A stretch of 64,000 nucleotides of DNA. Origin: Ceratorhiza oryzae-sativae (lineage: Eukaryota; Basidiomycota; Agaricomycetes; Cantharellales; Ceratobasidiaceae). Of the stretch, positions 43,335 to 54,931 are shown piece by piece. Within the stretch, counting starts at the first letter, position 1, and every line of letters begins with the position of its first letter. A program made the translations under genes and the position numbers. The DNA lies in the NCBI GenBank assembly GCA_030998015.1, contig JARWMV010000057.1, forward strand, positions 1-64,000, written 5' to 3'. The notes under the pieces are model-generated. The model saw only the letters and a list, made by a program, of their open reading frames with translations, was not told the DNA's origin and made no database searches.

Positions 43335-43500
43335 AGATAGGCTTGCTTGCTTGAATGCTTGACTCACAAAATCAAACATCTGGGCAAGTGGGTACTGCAT
43401 GTGCAAGGATTGAAGGGTATGTTCCACATATGCAATGCAAAGCTCCCAAGCAGGATAAACATTGATGGGAAATGGGTCTTCAGTTGCCAGGAAGAACATC
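43335..43500 (-). pseudogene. unknown multi-exon gene, upstream part, split by nested LTRs
   Basis: The minus frame MFFLATEDPFPINVYPAWEL...FDFVSQAFKQASLS runs up to the TSD and joins in frame with 35705. Further upstream (to about 43600) the same frame reads PAKPAATGAFQYDKVVFSNY, with one stop between. No family was securely recognised. Confidence 0.5.
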
Positions 43501-43749
43501 TAGCAGTACTTCATATAATTGCTGAAGACAACCTTGTCATATTGAAATGCCCCTGTTGCAGCAGGTTTGGCTGGTATGGACCAGTGGAGGATGCAGTAGT
43601 AGGAGGACAGGGTAAGCCAGTATTGGTGAGCTATGTGTTTGAGGGGATAACCAAGGACTGTCAAGTACCCTCAGTTTTGGGTGATGGATTGAGGGCAATG
43701 GAACCAGGAGAGGAGATGGTGACTACTTGGCTATTATGTTGAACCTGGC

Positions 43750-44343
43750 CTCTGTGCAATGCAATTGTGCTCATTGGATTTTGTGGGAGCTCAAGTTCAC
43801 CAGTGCTAGTAAATGGATGCACCAAAGCAGAGTGTGATGACTAACTCCTTTATCCAGGCCAGAACAACTCAAGCCTAGGAGTGAGAGTAAACAAAGGCTT
43901 ACCCTAAGTGGACCCTCTTCCTCTGTATTGCATCTGTAGTAGTGCTGGGCATGTATTGCACCATTGTAACCACCTTTATACAATGGTACCATTGTTGCTA
44001 CCTTAAGATGGTGTAAGGATAGCAGTCACATGACCACTTGTAGTTCATATATGCATCACAAATTTGATGTGTGCAGCTCAGTCTTGTATTTACTACCACC
44101 TTGTTTTCACTTGAGTGAATATCATACTATGTACACATGTTCTATTGCTGCACAATGCAATTTAAGACCTTAAGTACAATTTTTTATTGAGGGCAGAGCC
44201 CTTACAGATGGCCTCATGGCAACAGATATGACTCAGCAGTTTCAACTATGACTCACCTAGGATCCTTATTGGCTGAGAAGTTATGACTCACACTGTTGCT
44301 GTATGAGCCATTATGTTGCCACAACCTACTCTTAGATATGACT
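43750..44343. other. CpG-poor stretch without a gene
   Basis: Short frames only; likely old repeat sequence that received the A2 LTR at 44349. Confidence 0.35.
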
Positions 44344-44348
44344 CACAC

Positions 44349-46247
44349 TGTCATGACCTGAGATGCATATATTCATCACATAATATTTTCTTGATTTACT
44401 ACACTTTTTAAGAACATTTTCAAAACACACTTTCCTTTTATGGGACAACTGTATCACATGACTCACAGAATGTTCCAGACTGCTTACCAAGATGTATTTC
44501 AACTTTGATGTGAAATTCTGCAGCTCTGCAGCAGCTTCTATCAATTAGTGATGTGACTCATAGTATAGTTGTGTTTGTTTTGATGTGGCCTGAAGAATGT
44601 ATATAAACCAGGTCAAGTTCAATGAGGCCTCCTCATGAACTTGACCTCCTCATCAATACAAGTCTTGTTCTCCTTGCTCACTGCCTTGTGACATGTCACT
44701 GTTGCCCTTACCCTCATTGTCATTGCCAAGTCACCCTTGAGCTCTGCTCCTGTAACCAAAGGTGTCCACACCATAGAGAAGCTGTGCCAGAATTTTGCAG
44801 GACTCCGGCACCTGCAGCAGGACTCCTGCGCTTTTTGGCCATTCTGGCACTGGCACTGGCACTGGCTTGCCAGTTGCCGGAGTCCGTGCCAGAATTCTGG
44901 CAGGTGCAGGAGCATGCCAGAATCCCGGGACTCCTGCAACTGGCTATGGTCAGAACTCACCACATCAAGTTGTGTAATAGCTCATTAGATGCGCAGAAGA
45001 GAGAGCATTCCAATGATATAGAGCACGTTTCATACGAAATTCATTCTGGCAAATTTTACGCAGTTCTTTTGTTCAGGTCTTTGTGGCCAACATTTCCAGG
45101 GCCATAAACCTCACCACAATCTCTCGCAAAGTAGCTCATTAAATGCGCAAAAATCAGGAGATCACAGATATGTCATTTGCTCCGCGCAAAAAATTCGATA
45201 ACGCATAGTTGTCGCTCCAAATTGATGCTCAGGAAATATTCTGGGAAATGCGCACATGCTATTTCACCACAAAGAAAGCTGTTTGAAGCTTATCCGACCA
45301 GCTAGCCTTTCTCCTGAGCTTGAAAAACCCCTACTGACATTATATCTAGTAAATACATTGACTGGATAACTATGAACCGGGGTGTGTGCAGGCAACCTCA
45401 CTGTCAACCCAGCAGAATCACTGCACATGGTCAGAAATTTATGTTATAAGCTTGTTCCAGATGTTTCAGGTACCTGAGATAGGGCAATAAGCATCCCTGA
45501 ATCTGTCTGTGATACTAAGAAAGCCAGAATAGCACTGTGTGGGTGTCCATGGCGCATTTCAGGGGTTTTCAGCATCAGGGGCGCTGTTCCCCCAGTTTCA
45601 CCAGCTAAAACACCTTCAATCAGGCTGGTTTTTGGTATATAGAGTCCTTATGATAATGCGCATCGACTCCGCGCAAGGGAGCGAGGTTTGCACGGCTGGT
45701 TTCACTAGCGCTTGTGGCGCTGTTCAGGGGTTTCCCCCTTTATATCGCTGATAACTTTCGATAAAAGCGTTCGTTTATTATGAAAATATGTGCATTCGAT
45801 TCCTCTCAGTGAGACGAGTCGATTAGTATGTATATCGCCCCAATTAGAGCTCAGGATAGCGAGCTTGAACATCTGCACATCCCCCTGAATATTTTTCTTA
45901 GACGATTCTGTGCCGATACTGCTCATTTCTTAACCGTTTGTAATCAAGTAAAGTACAATTTGATCCGCTAAATTTTGCGCATTTTATGAGTGCTTAATAT
46001 ATGCAATCCGTGGTGGTCGTGTACAGGTGACAATGTGCCAGTATTCAGGTATGCAGGTATGCAGGTATGCCAGTACTGCAGGACTCCACCTAGGACTCTG
46101 GCACCCTTGAGGCTATTCTGGCACCTGCACTGGCAACTGGCACGCTGGAATTCGCTGGAATTTTAGCCAGAATTCTGGCAAGTTCTGGCTGCAGGAGCCT
46201 GGCACAGCACCTCTACCACACCATCACTTGACTTGTCACCACTGACA
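44349..46247 (+). repeat. solo LTR, family A2, TSD CACAC, interrupted by a hAT element
   Basis: It begins TGTCATGACC and, after the hAT insertion, ends CCACTGACA at 46247. CACAC lies at 44344-44348 and 46248-46252. The TATA box (near 44600) is followed by GGTCAAGTTCA...TGAACTTGACC, an 11-bp inverted repeat whose loop differs from family A. Confidence 0.92.
44774..46215. mobile_element. non-autonomous hAT element, 1442 bp, 8-bp TSD CCACACCA
   Basis: Terminal inverted repeats TAGAGAAGCTGTGCCAG and TAGAGGTGCTGTGCCAG are bounded by a perfect 8-bp duplication CCACACCA (44766-44773 and 46216-46223), the hAT hallmark. Both ends carry dense palindromic GCCAGAATTCTGGC/CCGGAA-type subterminal repeats. 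There is no transposase frame. The empty site can be read in the A2 LTR at 2535-2575. The termini resemble those of the larger element at 52794-59669, a possible source of transposase. Confidence 0.9.
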
Positions 46248-46252
46248 CACAG

Positions 46253-46778
46253 AATATGACTTGCCTGGGAGGGATAGGATTGGTTCATGGTATGATGTAT
46301 GTTATAAGAACAGCCTTGTATGTAGAGTATAAATATGCTCCTGCTGGAGCCCTGTAATGCATCCTCTTTCTTACATTCAATCAGATATACTTAGCCATGA
46401 GCACCTTGCCATTTGCATAACCTGAAAGTGCCATTATACACATCTTGAGACTTCATATAAGGATCATCTGCTCACTTATTGCAGTGTCACTAGTCTGTGT
46501 AAGTCCAAATATATACCAGGTAGCACAGTGTCATAGCACCCCATAAGTGAAGGACCCTTCAAGTGAGATATACTTGAGCACTTTGTGGTACTCCTGCTAC
46601 CAGCAATTAGTAAGGGACTTGGCTGGACTAAGTCTGATTGTTTGATCAGGATTGTTACTACCATTATCTTTTGCATTAATAACAGTCTGGTGTAGCACAG
46701 AGGTCACAGGCACCAAAGGGAAGACAGGAGGAGAGTGCCATAATACTTGCAAATAGCATGTTTGCATCAGGGGGAGGC
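46253..46778. other. CpG-poor stretch with a promoter-like TATAAATA, no gene
   Basis: GTATAAATATGCTCCTGCTGG near 46330 looks like another LTR promoter, but no ends could be defined. Confidence 0.35.
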
Positions 46779-47304
46779 TGTCATGGCCTAGACCATGCCA
46801 CAAATTTATTTTGATTTTTTATAATTTTATCTTTACTTCTTTTCTCTGCTTTTTGGACAAGACCTGTTATTTCAGATATATGCATAGAATTACTGACTGA
46901 GTCATGTGACCTTGTTGTTCCTGACCATTGTTAGTGTATTCTGGAATATTCTGTTGACATGGTACCACCTTACATATTGTACAATTTTACCTTAGCTTCT
47001 TATTTCACATGTACTGCCTCAACCTTGAATATGTAAGGGAGAGTCTGAGAGCCTTAAGCCTCAGAACTCAACCTCCTGTCAAACATCCCCTTCTACCTGA
47101 GTTGGTCACCAAGCCACTTAGTCTCTGCACAGACCTCTTCAGGTCAAGTGCACATCTGAAACCCCCCTGTGTGTCTTTGCACCACATCCCTTCACTGCAC
47201 ATCCCCTCTAGATGTTGCAGTCTTGATCCTTGGCATTACAGCCCTTGGATCTGCCATCACCTCACAAGCATTTGGCATTATTGTTCAGGTCATTGGCTCT
47301 GACA
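46779..47304 (+). repeat. family C LTR, probable 5' LTR of element D
   Basis: It starts TGTCATGGCCTAGACCATG and ends GGCTCTGACA. The flanking pentamers (GAGGC and TTAGC) do not match, unlike the solo copies. It is followed by TTAGCTCAAGTTCT, in which TCAAGTTCT is complementary to AGAACTTGA of the related LTR at 1827, consistent with an eroded self-priming site. Confidence 0.75.
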
Positions 47305-47546
47305 TTAGCTCAAGTTCTTTGTACCCCTCAGGAGTTGAGACAAACCCCTGTACTAGCCTACTGTGAAAAGGAGAAGGGCTCAGACTGCATAATTGTCAAA
47401 AGCAGAAAGAGACTATCCAGTAACAGGTGTCTACAAGGCAGACAGTTCCTATCACCCAACACTAGGACTCCTGTCCAACACTGCATGTGTTGTAGTCAGC
47501 AAACCACCTGCTTGCAAAGAAGACACTCTATATCATGCCTGCCAAC

Positions 47547-48070
47547 TGTCATGGCCTAGGCCATGAGCACAAATTTATCTGAATTTAATACAATTTATTC
47601 TATCACTATTTTTCTGCTTTATGGACAAGTCCTGTTTATTCAGATATATGTGTAGAATAATTAACTGTGTCATGTGACCTTGTTGTTATTGACCCTTGTT
47701 GATGTGTTCTGGAATATTCTGTGATGTGGCACCATTTCTGCTATTGTACAATTTGCCCAGACTTCCTATTTCATATGTACTGCCTCACCTTTGAATATAT
47801 AAGGGAGAGTCTGAGAGCCTTAAGCCTCAGAACTCAACCTCCTGTTGAACATCCCCTTCTACCTGTGTGGTCACCAAGCCTAACAGTTCCTGCCCAGACC
47901 TCTTTAGGTCAAGCACATCTCTCCTACCTTCCTGCATGTCATTGCACCCCATCCTCTCACTGCATGTCCCCTTCTAGGTGTTGCAGTTATACCTTTGGCT
48001 GTCACAGCCTATAGGTCTGCCATCACCTCACAAGTGTTTGGCATTGTTGTTCAGGTTGTTGGCTCTGACA
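47547..48070 (+). repeat. solo LTR, family C, TSD CCAAC
   Basis: Perfect CCAAC at 47542-47546 and 48071-48075. It sits in the leader of element D. Confidence 0.93.
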
Positions 48071-48751
48071 CCAACAGCTTGTTGATTAGCAGTAGTCATT
48101 GTCCAATGCTAGGTGGCAGAGCAACCACAGTGTTTGAGAGTGAAAATCCCAGCCTCAAGAGCACCCCTGTTTCCATGCATCCCCTTTTTCCATTATAGCT
48201 ATGTCATCCACTCCTGCTGCCCTTGCTGCCACTCCTGCCCCTACTCTTGCCCCTGCACCAATTACATTTCAGTTGACCCCAACCAAATCACACTCCCTGC
48301 CAACCAGGCTGACCAGGCCAGGTTTTTCCAAGAAATTAAAGATGTCCTGGTTGCCATCAATCACAACTTTACAGTATACATGGGAGTCACTGGGGCTGAT
48401 TTGCAAACAGCCAACAATAATATGCAGAGTATGGAGGCCAGCATCCAAGCCCTCAAAAAAAATATGAAGGGCAAGGCAACATCCTTCAGGGTTGCAGTCA
48501 TGCATTATTTGTGTATTTCATATCCCCAGGCATCTATTGATGAGCAGATTGCTTATTTTATCTCCTGCTTAGGAGGCAAGGCCCACAAATGGCTCAAATC
48601 ATATTTTGATCAAGACATTGTTCAAGGCATGCCAGTCCCCTGGTTGCATGACCTACAAAGCTTCTGGGAGCAATTCAATGCTTGTTGGAGTGTCTCCAAT
48701 AAAACTGAGAATTTCTGTGCTAAATACATGGAGCTTACCCAAATGGGATTG

Positions 48752-49647
48752 TGTAAAGGCCATGCTGTCATGACTAAGGCCAAACACTGATGAGGCAATG
48801 GCAGACCTATGGGCTATAACAGCTGGAGGTCAAACTGCAATGTTTAAGGCAGAACACACAGTGAGCAAGGGGTCTGGTGTGATGAGATGCAGGGTAGAGT
48901 AAGGGAGCACTTGCTATGAAGATAGCTGGGCAAGGGACCTCTGGCTTGGTGGCCTAGAGTGTCACAAACTGACATGCATATATCCACTCTATAATATTTT
49001 CTTGATTTATTACATTTTATGAGACCATCTTCAAAACATACCTGCCTTTTATGGTATATCTGTGTCATGTGATTCAGGGGATGTTCTGGGCCGATAACCA
49101 AGATGTATTTCAACTCTGATGTGAAATTCCGCAGTCCCACAGTCGCTTCTACTGCTTCTATCTCTTATCAGCCATGACTCACTGTATGGACTTGTTTGTT
49201 ATGATGTGGCTTGTACAATGTCTATAAACCAGGTCAAGTTTGCAGAGGACTCCTCAAGAACTTGACCTCTTGTCGAATACAAGTTCTTTCTTTTTCTTAC
49301 TATTTTCCTTGTTGCCTGACTTGTTGTTGTCGACATAGAGGGTAGACAACAAAGAGGGTAGAACAGGAGGTTGAGTTCTGAGGCTTAAGGCTCTCAGACT
49401 CTCCCTTTATATATTGATGGCCAAGGCAGTACATATCAAATACCAGGACCAATAAGAAGTAATTATGCCACATCATCACAGAACCTTCCAGCAAAACCAA
49501 ACATTGAGTCAACAATCAACAAGGTCACATGACATCAAGGTAAATATATCTGAATCAACAGGACTTGTTCAAAATACAAAGAAATGTGTGATAAATAAAA
49601 TGATTAAAATTCATAATAAAATTGTGCTCATGGTCTAGGCCATGACA
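48752..49647 (-). repeat. solo LTR, family C, TSD GATTG, itself interrupted
   Basis: The right end is GGTCTAGGCCATGACA and the left end TGTAAAGGCC. GATTG lies on both sides in the gag frame of element D. A family A LTR occupies 48960-49335. Confidence 0.88.
48960..49335 (+). repeat. solo LTR, family A, TSD TAGAG, inside a family C LTR
   Basis: It begins TGTCACAAACTGACATG, ends TTGTCGACA, and has TAGAG at 48955-48959 and 49336-49340. This is the third level of nesting (A in C in element D). Confidence 0.93.
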
Positions 49648-50344
49648 GATTGGTTCAGGAGTACTTCAAGGACTTCCAAACATACTCTCAAGGGCTCTGG
49701 TATAATGACCAGGTACTGTGTGACCACATCTATGACAATCTCTTAGTTGAAATCAAGAAGGTCATGGTGGCCCAAGACTTCAATTACAACCTCAGCTCAG
49801 TCACACTCCAAGTGTTGGCTGAGAAGGCTCTAAAAATCAATCAATGTCTTGAGGCTTTCAAAAGCCAAGACAGGTCATCTAAAGCAGGAACATCCAAATC
49901 AAGCAATACCTCTTCCAAGAGCATGGCCTTGCTGTTGATGGCATCTCCCACAGGCAATGCCAGGGAAAAAATGTCTGTTGGGGAAAAGGTCTATGCAATT
50001 GTGAATGGTAAAGCTCAAAAAGGAACAATCACAGCCATCAGTAAAAGCACAAAAGGCACAGTAGTCCCAACAGTCCAATGGAATGACAGAGGTTCTGAAG
50101 AATCTACTTTTGAAACCATCAAAAAGGATTTGCATCCTGTTGCCATTGTTGCTCCCTCCACTCCCAAGCTCACTCCTGCCCAGGGTCCTGGACCCATGGA
50201 TCTTGATCCTGCAGGCAAATGAAAGAAACCTATCATTTGTAATACCTGTGGTGACCATGGCCATTATGCAAGCATCTTTCCCTCAAAATCTTATTCTGGA
50301 CAAGGCATGTTGCTATCTGATGGGGAGTTGGAAAATGAAGACCT

Positions 50345-50874
50345 TTGAACACCAATTCTGGAGCAAGCATTTCAGGGGAAAAAGATATGGACTTTGAGAT
50401 ATATGCTGTAGATAATGTTTTGCCTTTAAATATATATTTTACTGCATCTTCAGTCCTGTCCACTCCCACAAACAAAAGTGTCCACCAAATGCAGACAATG
50501 CACAGTTGGGCAATGGTTGACTCAGGTGCCTTGTCATGCTTTATTTACCCAAGACTAGTCACCCAATACCAAATACCCACTCAGAAAAAGAAAAACCCCA
50601 AAAAATTAAAAGTTATTGATGGTTGTGAAATCAGTTCTGGTCTTGTTGATATGGAATGTACATTTATTTTAAAAATAGGCAGTCACAAAGAACAATTAGT
50701 TTGTAATGTAGCAGACATAGACAGATGCATCCTTGTACTTGGAATGTCCTGGCTCAAATTACATAACCCTAGTATAGACTGGCCTAACAAACATCTTACC
50801 TTTGATTCTTCCTACTGTATAAAAAATTGTGTCCCAGCTTCTAATGTAGTTCTTGGTAATGTCAGGGGCCATTT
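50345..50874 (+). pseudogene. pol: element D pol, protease part
   Basis: The frame contains MVDSGALSCFIYPRLV (aspartic protease active site) and ILVLGMSWLKLHNPSIDW, aligning with residues 65-160 of element 1 pol. It is cut by the LTR at 50875. Confidence 0.85.
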
Positions 50875-51245
50875 GTGTCACAAACTGACATGCATATATT
50901 CTCTTTACAATTTTTTCTTGATTTATTATATTTTAGGAGATCATTTTCAAAACATACTTGCCTTTTATGGTATATCTGTATCATGTGACCCATGGAATGT
51001 TCCAGACTGCTGACTGAGATGTATTTCAACTCTGATATGAAATCCCACAGCTCTGCAGCAGCTTCTATCCCCTATTGGATGTGACTCACTGTATGGACTT
51101 GTTTGTTATGATGTGGCTCATGAGATGTATATATACTGGGTCAAGTTCACAGAGGACTCCTCAAGAACTTGACCTCTGTTGAATACAAGTTCTTTTATTC
51201 TCTTTATTTCTGTTTTGCTCATCACCTGACTTGTTGTTCTCAACA
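50875..51245 (+). repeat. solo LTR, family A, TSD ATTTG
   Basis: It begins TGTCACAAACTGACATG and ends TTCTCAACA; ATTTG at 50870-50874 and 51246-51250. It is diverged from the LTRs of elements 1 and 2 and CpG-poor. Confidence 0.92.
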
Positions 51246-52793
51246 ATTTGGACCCATTTGACTTGGACCTAGGGGGTGTCAAGGTTTTCCACTCTCTTGC
51301 AGGCATCCCTAGGGACCCTGGAGGTGTCATGGTGTCAAAACCACTTGAAGGCATCCCAGAGGAACTCCAGGACTATACAGATGTATTTGCTGAAGACAAT
51401 GTGGTGATGGAGCTTCCTCCCCATCAACCCTTTGACCTTGAGATAGTCCTCAAGGACCCTACAGCACCAGTCAAGGGACCTGTATACCTGTTAAGGCCTT
51501 CTGATGATGAAGAATTGCACCAGATTGTCATGGCCTAGACCATGACCATGATTTTATTATGAATTTTAATCATTTTATTCATTGATGATTTCTTTGTATT
51601 TTGGACAAGTCCTGTTTATTCAGATATATGTGGTTTATTTAACTAGATGTCATGTGACCTTGTTGTTGCTGACTCACTGTTTGGTTTTTCCAGAATGTTC
51701 TGTAATGACATGGCATTTGATACTTCTTATTGGTCCTGGTATTTGATATGTACAGCCTTGGCCATGAATATATAAGGGAGAGTCTGAGAGCCTTAAGCCT
51801 CAGAACTCAACCACCTGTTCTACCTCTCACACATCCCTTTGTGCCAGTGGTTGCCATGCCATTTGGTACTTAGCCCAGGTCTTCCAACAACCAAGTGCAC
51901 TTTACTTACACTCCTCAACATGCCTTGTCACAACCCACCTTGCTGTGCGATCTACCTTAGTTGCTGTGGTTTGACCTCCAGCTGTCATAGCCTATAGGTC
52001 TGCCCTCACCTCAGACATGTTGGGTCTTATCTGTTCAGGTTGTGGCTCTGACACAGATACTCAAGGAGCAACTAGACAAGGGGCTCATTAGACCCTCCAA
52101 GTCTTGCTGTTGCTCCCCAGTCATCTTTGTTCCCAAAAAGAATGGCAAATGGAGGATGTATGTCAACCATTGTTTGCTCAATGCTAATATTGTGAAAAAC
52201 ATGTACCCCCTCCCAATCATATCTACACTAGTGGAGAAACTCAGGGGTGCAAAAATATTCACTACCTTGGATCTGAAATGGGGCTACAACCTAGTCCAGA
52301 TCAAGGAAGGTGACAAATGGAAGACCACATTCAAGACTAAATCCAGATTGTTTGAATACTTGGTGATGCTGTTTGGGCTGTGCAATGCTCCTGCTACTTT
52401 CCAGAACTTCATGAATGAAATCTTCAGGGATATTCTAGATATCTTTGTGATTGTCTATCTTGATGAGATACTGATATTCTTGAACACCCCTGAGGATCAC
52501 ACTAGGCATGTTGCAGAAGTACTCTGCTGACTCAGGCTTCACAAATTGTACTGCAACCTGTCCAAATGCATATTTAATGCTTCAGAAGTGGAATATCTAG
52601 GTATGATCACTAATGGCAAGGGAGTATGCCCCAATCTGACAAAATCACAGAAGCAGTGAACTGGGCAACACCCAAATCCATGAAAGGTGTTCAGGAATTC
52701 CTTGGCTTTGTAAACTTCTACCACTGGTTCATTGAAGACTTTGCACAAAGAGTGTTTCTGCTTGACCAATTATTGCAAAAAGAAAACCCATGG
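51246..52793 (+). pseudogene. pol: element D pol, reverse transcriptase part, interrupted
   Basis: The piece ending LHQI (about 51524) and the piece starting LKEQLDKGLIRPS (about 52059) are parts of one RT split by a family C LTR. Later motifs include SPVIFVPKKNGKWRMYV and VYLDEILIF, where the catalytic YxDD has become YLDE, plus a stop after EVLC. The sequence ends at the hAT terminus at 52794. Confidence 0.85.
51526..52053 (+). repeat. solo LTR, family C, TSD CAGAT
   Basis: Perfect CAGAT at 51521-51525 and 52054-52058 within the RT frame. It starts TGTCATGGCCTAGACCATGA and ends GGCTCTGACA. Confidence 0.93.
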
Positions 52794-53030
52794 TAGAGAT
52801 GTCATGCCAGAAAAATGCCAGATTCCTGCTCTGGCAGCCGGATTCCGGCCCAAAAACCCGGTTCCAGCTCTGTCTCTGGCTCTGAGTGCTGGAAGACGGA
52901 TTCCACACGGAATTCCAGCTTGTGCCGGAATTCCTGCATTCCTGCATATGCCGGAATGCAGGAAGCCGGAACGCAGGATTTCCGTCCTTTGAAGGAATGC
53001 AGAAAGCTGGAATACTCCTTGTAGGAATAC
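52794..53030. repeat. left subterminal palindromic repeat region of the hAT element
   Basis: Many short copies of CCGGAATTCC, GCCGGAA and CTGCATTCC in both orientations. In hAT elements such motifs bind the transposase. Confidence 0.7.
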
Positions 53031-54931
53031 ACATAAGGACAGAAACACATGGAGCTGGAGCGACAATACCACTGACCTGAGGGTAGACAATAGCTAGTAT
53101 TACTCAAGTTGTAGACCAACTATTTGTTAAGCACACTGAATCGAAAGCAAAACATATCATATATTGCTACTAGCAAACCGTCACTCATTCAAGGTCATAT
53201 TTTGACATCGCTGTTGAACAAACTGAATATGAAAAAACAACACAAAACAGAGAAGAAACGTGAGAGCAAGGGTGTTTGCGCAAGAAAAACAACAATCAAC
53301 ATGTTAGAAAGAAACGTGAGAGCGAGCATGTGCGCGTATGTGAAGAAGGAACTAAAAAAATTGAAAGCAAGAAATCTGATGAAAAGCTCATCGCTGGTTT
53401 ACGGTTTAAGATATCAGTAATTGGATCAACAACCAAGATCAATCGTACTTACCACGTACGACATAATGTCAATATTGAGCACCCACAACTGAAGCATAGA
53501 TCGGCGTTGGTGCAGCCATTCGTAAGCAGCCGAGACGTGGTACTTGGAAGCGAGACAAGGGGCATGCATGTGTCCGGCAAGCTCAGCCGGGCTGGGATAA
53601 ACATGCATCGAGTATCCAGGTGACCTGGGGGTGACATGGCCAGCAGGGGACTGGAGAGGATATGACGATCGGTGAAGGGGTGTGTGATGAGGCCACTGGA
53701 CATTGGCGTGTACCGTCAGCACTAGGCTGTTTCCAGGTAGGCATGTGAGTATTTGTCGAAGTTAGTTTGAACTAAAATACATACCTTGCAATGATTCACC
53801 TTAGCTGACAAGAAAACCAGTATTTTGGGGAACGCAACAAACGATTGAGGCCGTGGTGGAGGGCTAGTAGTCACACACGGCCAAGAGCAGTTGTTGCATT
53901 GGACGAGAGTGGTTCAACAAGTCCAGAACCCATCGCCAAGACGCGATCACACCAAGGGGTATACACGCATCCAATTAGTACCTGCATAGCGCGACACGAC
54001 CATACATACCCTTGTACCCCAGCCAATGTGGCTTGCCCACAGGTGCTATTATTCTCATTGTTTGTAAAAAATGGGCGAGTTGGCTCATAACCAATCACAA
54101 TAACCACATAGGATATGTACTAGGTACCGACGAAGTGAACTGCAAGGCGGGCTTTGTCAAATTTGTGCTAGGGTCGTGAATAAACCAAGCCGTTATTCGA
54201 GTCAGTTGACACAAAAAAAAAATGGAAAAATGAAAAAGAGAGCGTACCCGTGCTCAAACCCTTTGGTACCAAACGGCGACGCGACTAGTGATATGTTGAG
54301 CAGGCCCAAAATTCTGGATGACTACGATATATGGTTAGTAAAGGCGGTGGTCAATTATCAAAAGATGTACATGGGACTCACAAGATATACACCTGTGTCG
54401 GAAACACGACTGGAGGGATGGAGAGTCTACGTACTCGGTATCTATTCTCCGCGCGACGGTGGTTTAGGGCGTGAATATCAGTGATAACGACAACGTTTTG
54501 ATGGTCGGATGGTGCTCACCTTGAACCAAATAGGTTAAGTGCAGTTGTGGGCGAATAGGCGAACGATACGTACGTGCGGAGGCCAGGGTGGTGTGGTTGA
54601 GAACAGGAGACTACCGAGTCATGTGCCAGACTGTTTACCCGCATTGGGTGTGCCCCCGCCGCCTAGTACTTGACCAAAAATTCACTATAAAAGTGAATCA
54701 TCCGACGATGCTGTTCATATCAGACTTGCGCCGTCTAGACATACAACAGTGGATTGAGCTTGTCTCAAACTCGGTTGCTGCACCACTCCCCGATCACGTG
54801 GGACTAACGATGGACTCCAACAACGAAGTAGTTGCCATAGGTATTCATTTCGATTCACTGTATTCCTTTACTAAACCTGCTAATTACGCAGAGCCCCAAA
54901 CACGACTGATTGTGAAAGCCCCTCGTACTAA
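53031..54931. other. hAT internal region without a supported gene
   Basis: Open frames of 60-147 codons occur (for example 54176-54484 and 54588-55031) but show no domain. The 54588 frame might hold an upstream exon of the transposase; I could not find a splice that joins it in frame. Confidence 0.35.

Larger units (their letters stand above)
48201..50300 (+). pseudogene. gag: gag of element D, interrupted
   Basis: It starts near MSSTPAALAATPAP, shifts frame, and continues with FRVAVMHYLCISYPQASIDE and WLKSYFDQDIVQGMPVPWLH, similar to the capsid region of element 1. A family C LTR splits it at GATTG (48747-48751 / 49648-49652). It resumes with VQEYFKDFQTYSQGLWYNDQ and ends with a knuckle remnant (CNTCGDHGHYASIF, last Cys lost). 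Confidence 0.8.
46779..52793 (+). mobile_element. dead Ty3/Gypsy element D with five solo LTRs nested in or on it
   Basis: A family C LTR at 46779-47304 without a right-hand TSD is probably its 5' LTR. Gag, protease and RT fragments follow in order on the plus strand. Inserted into it are family C LTRs (47547, 48752 and 51526) and a family A LTR (50875), and another family A LTR (48960) lies inside one of these. Nearly all CpG is gone. The element stops abruptly at 52793 at a hAT terminus, and no 3' LTR is seen. Confidence 0.85.

Noticed and set aside
44795..44977. Gly/Thr-repeat peptide frame in the hAT end
   Set aside because: It is a translation of the palindromic subterminal repeats, not a gene.
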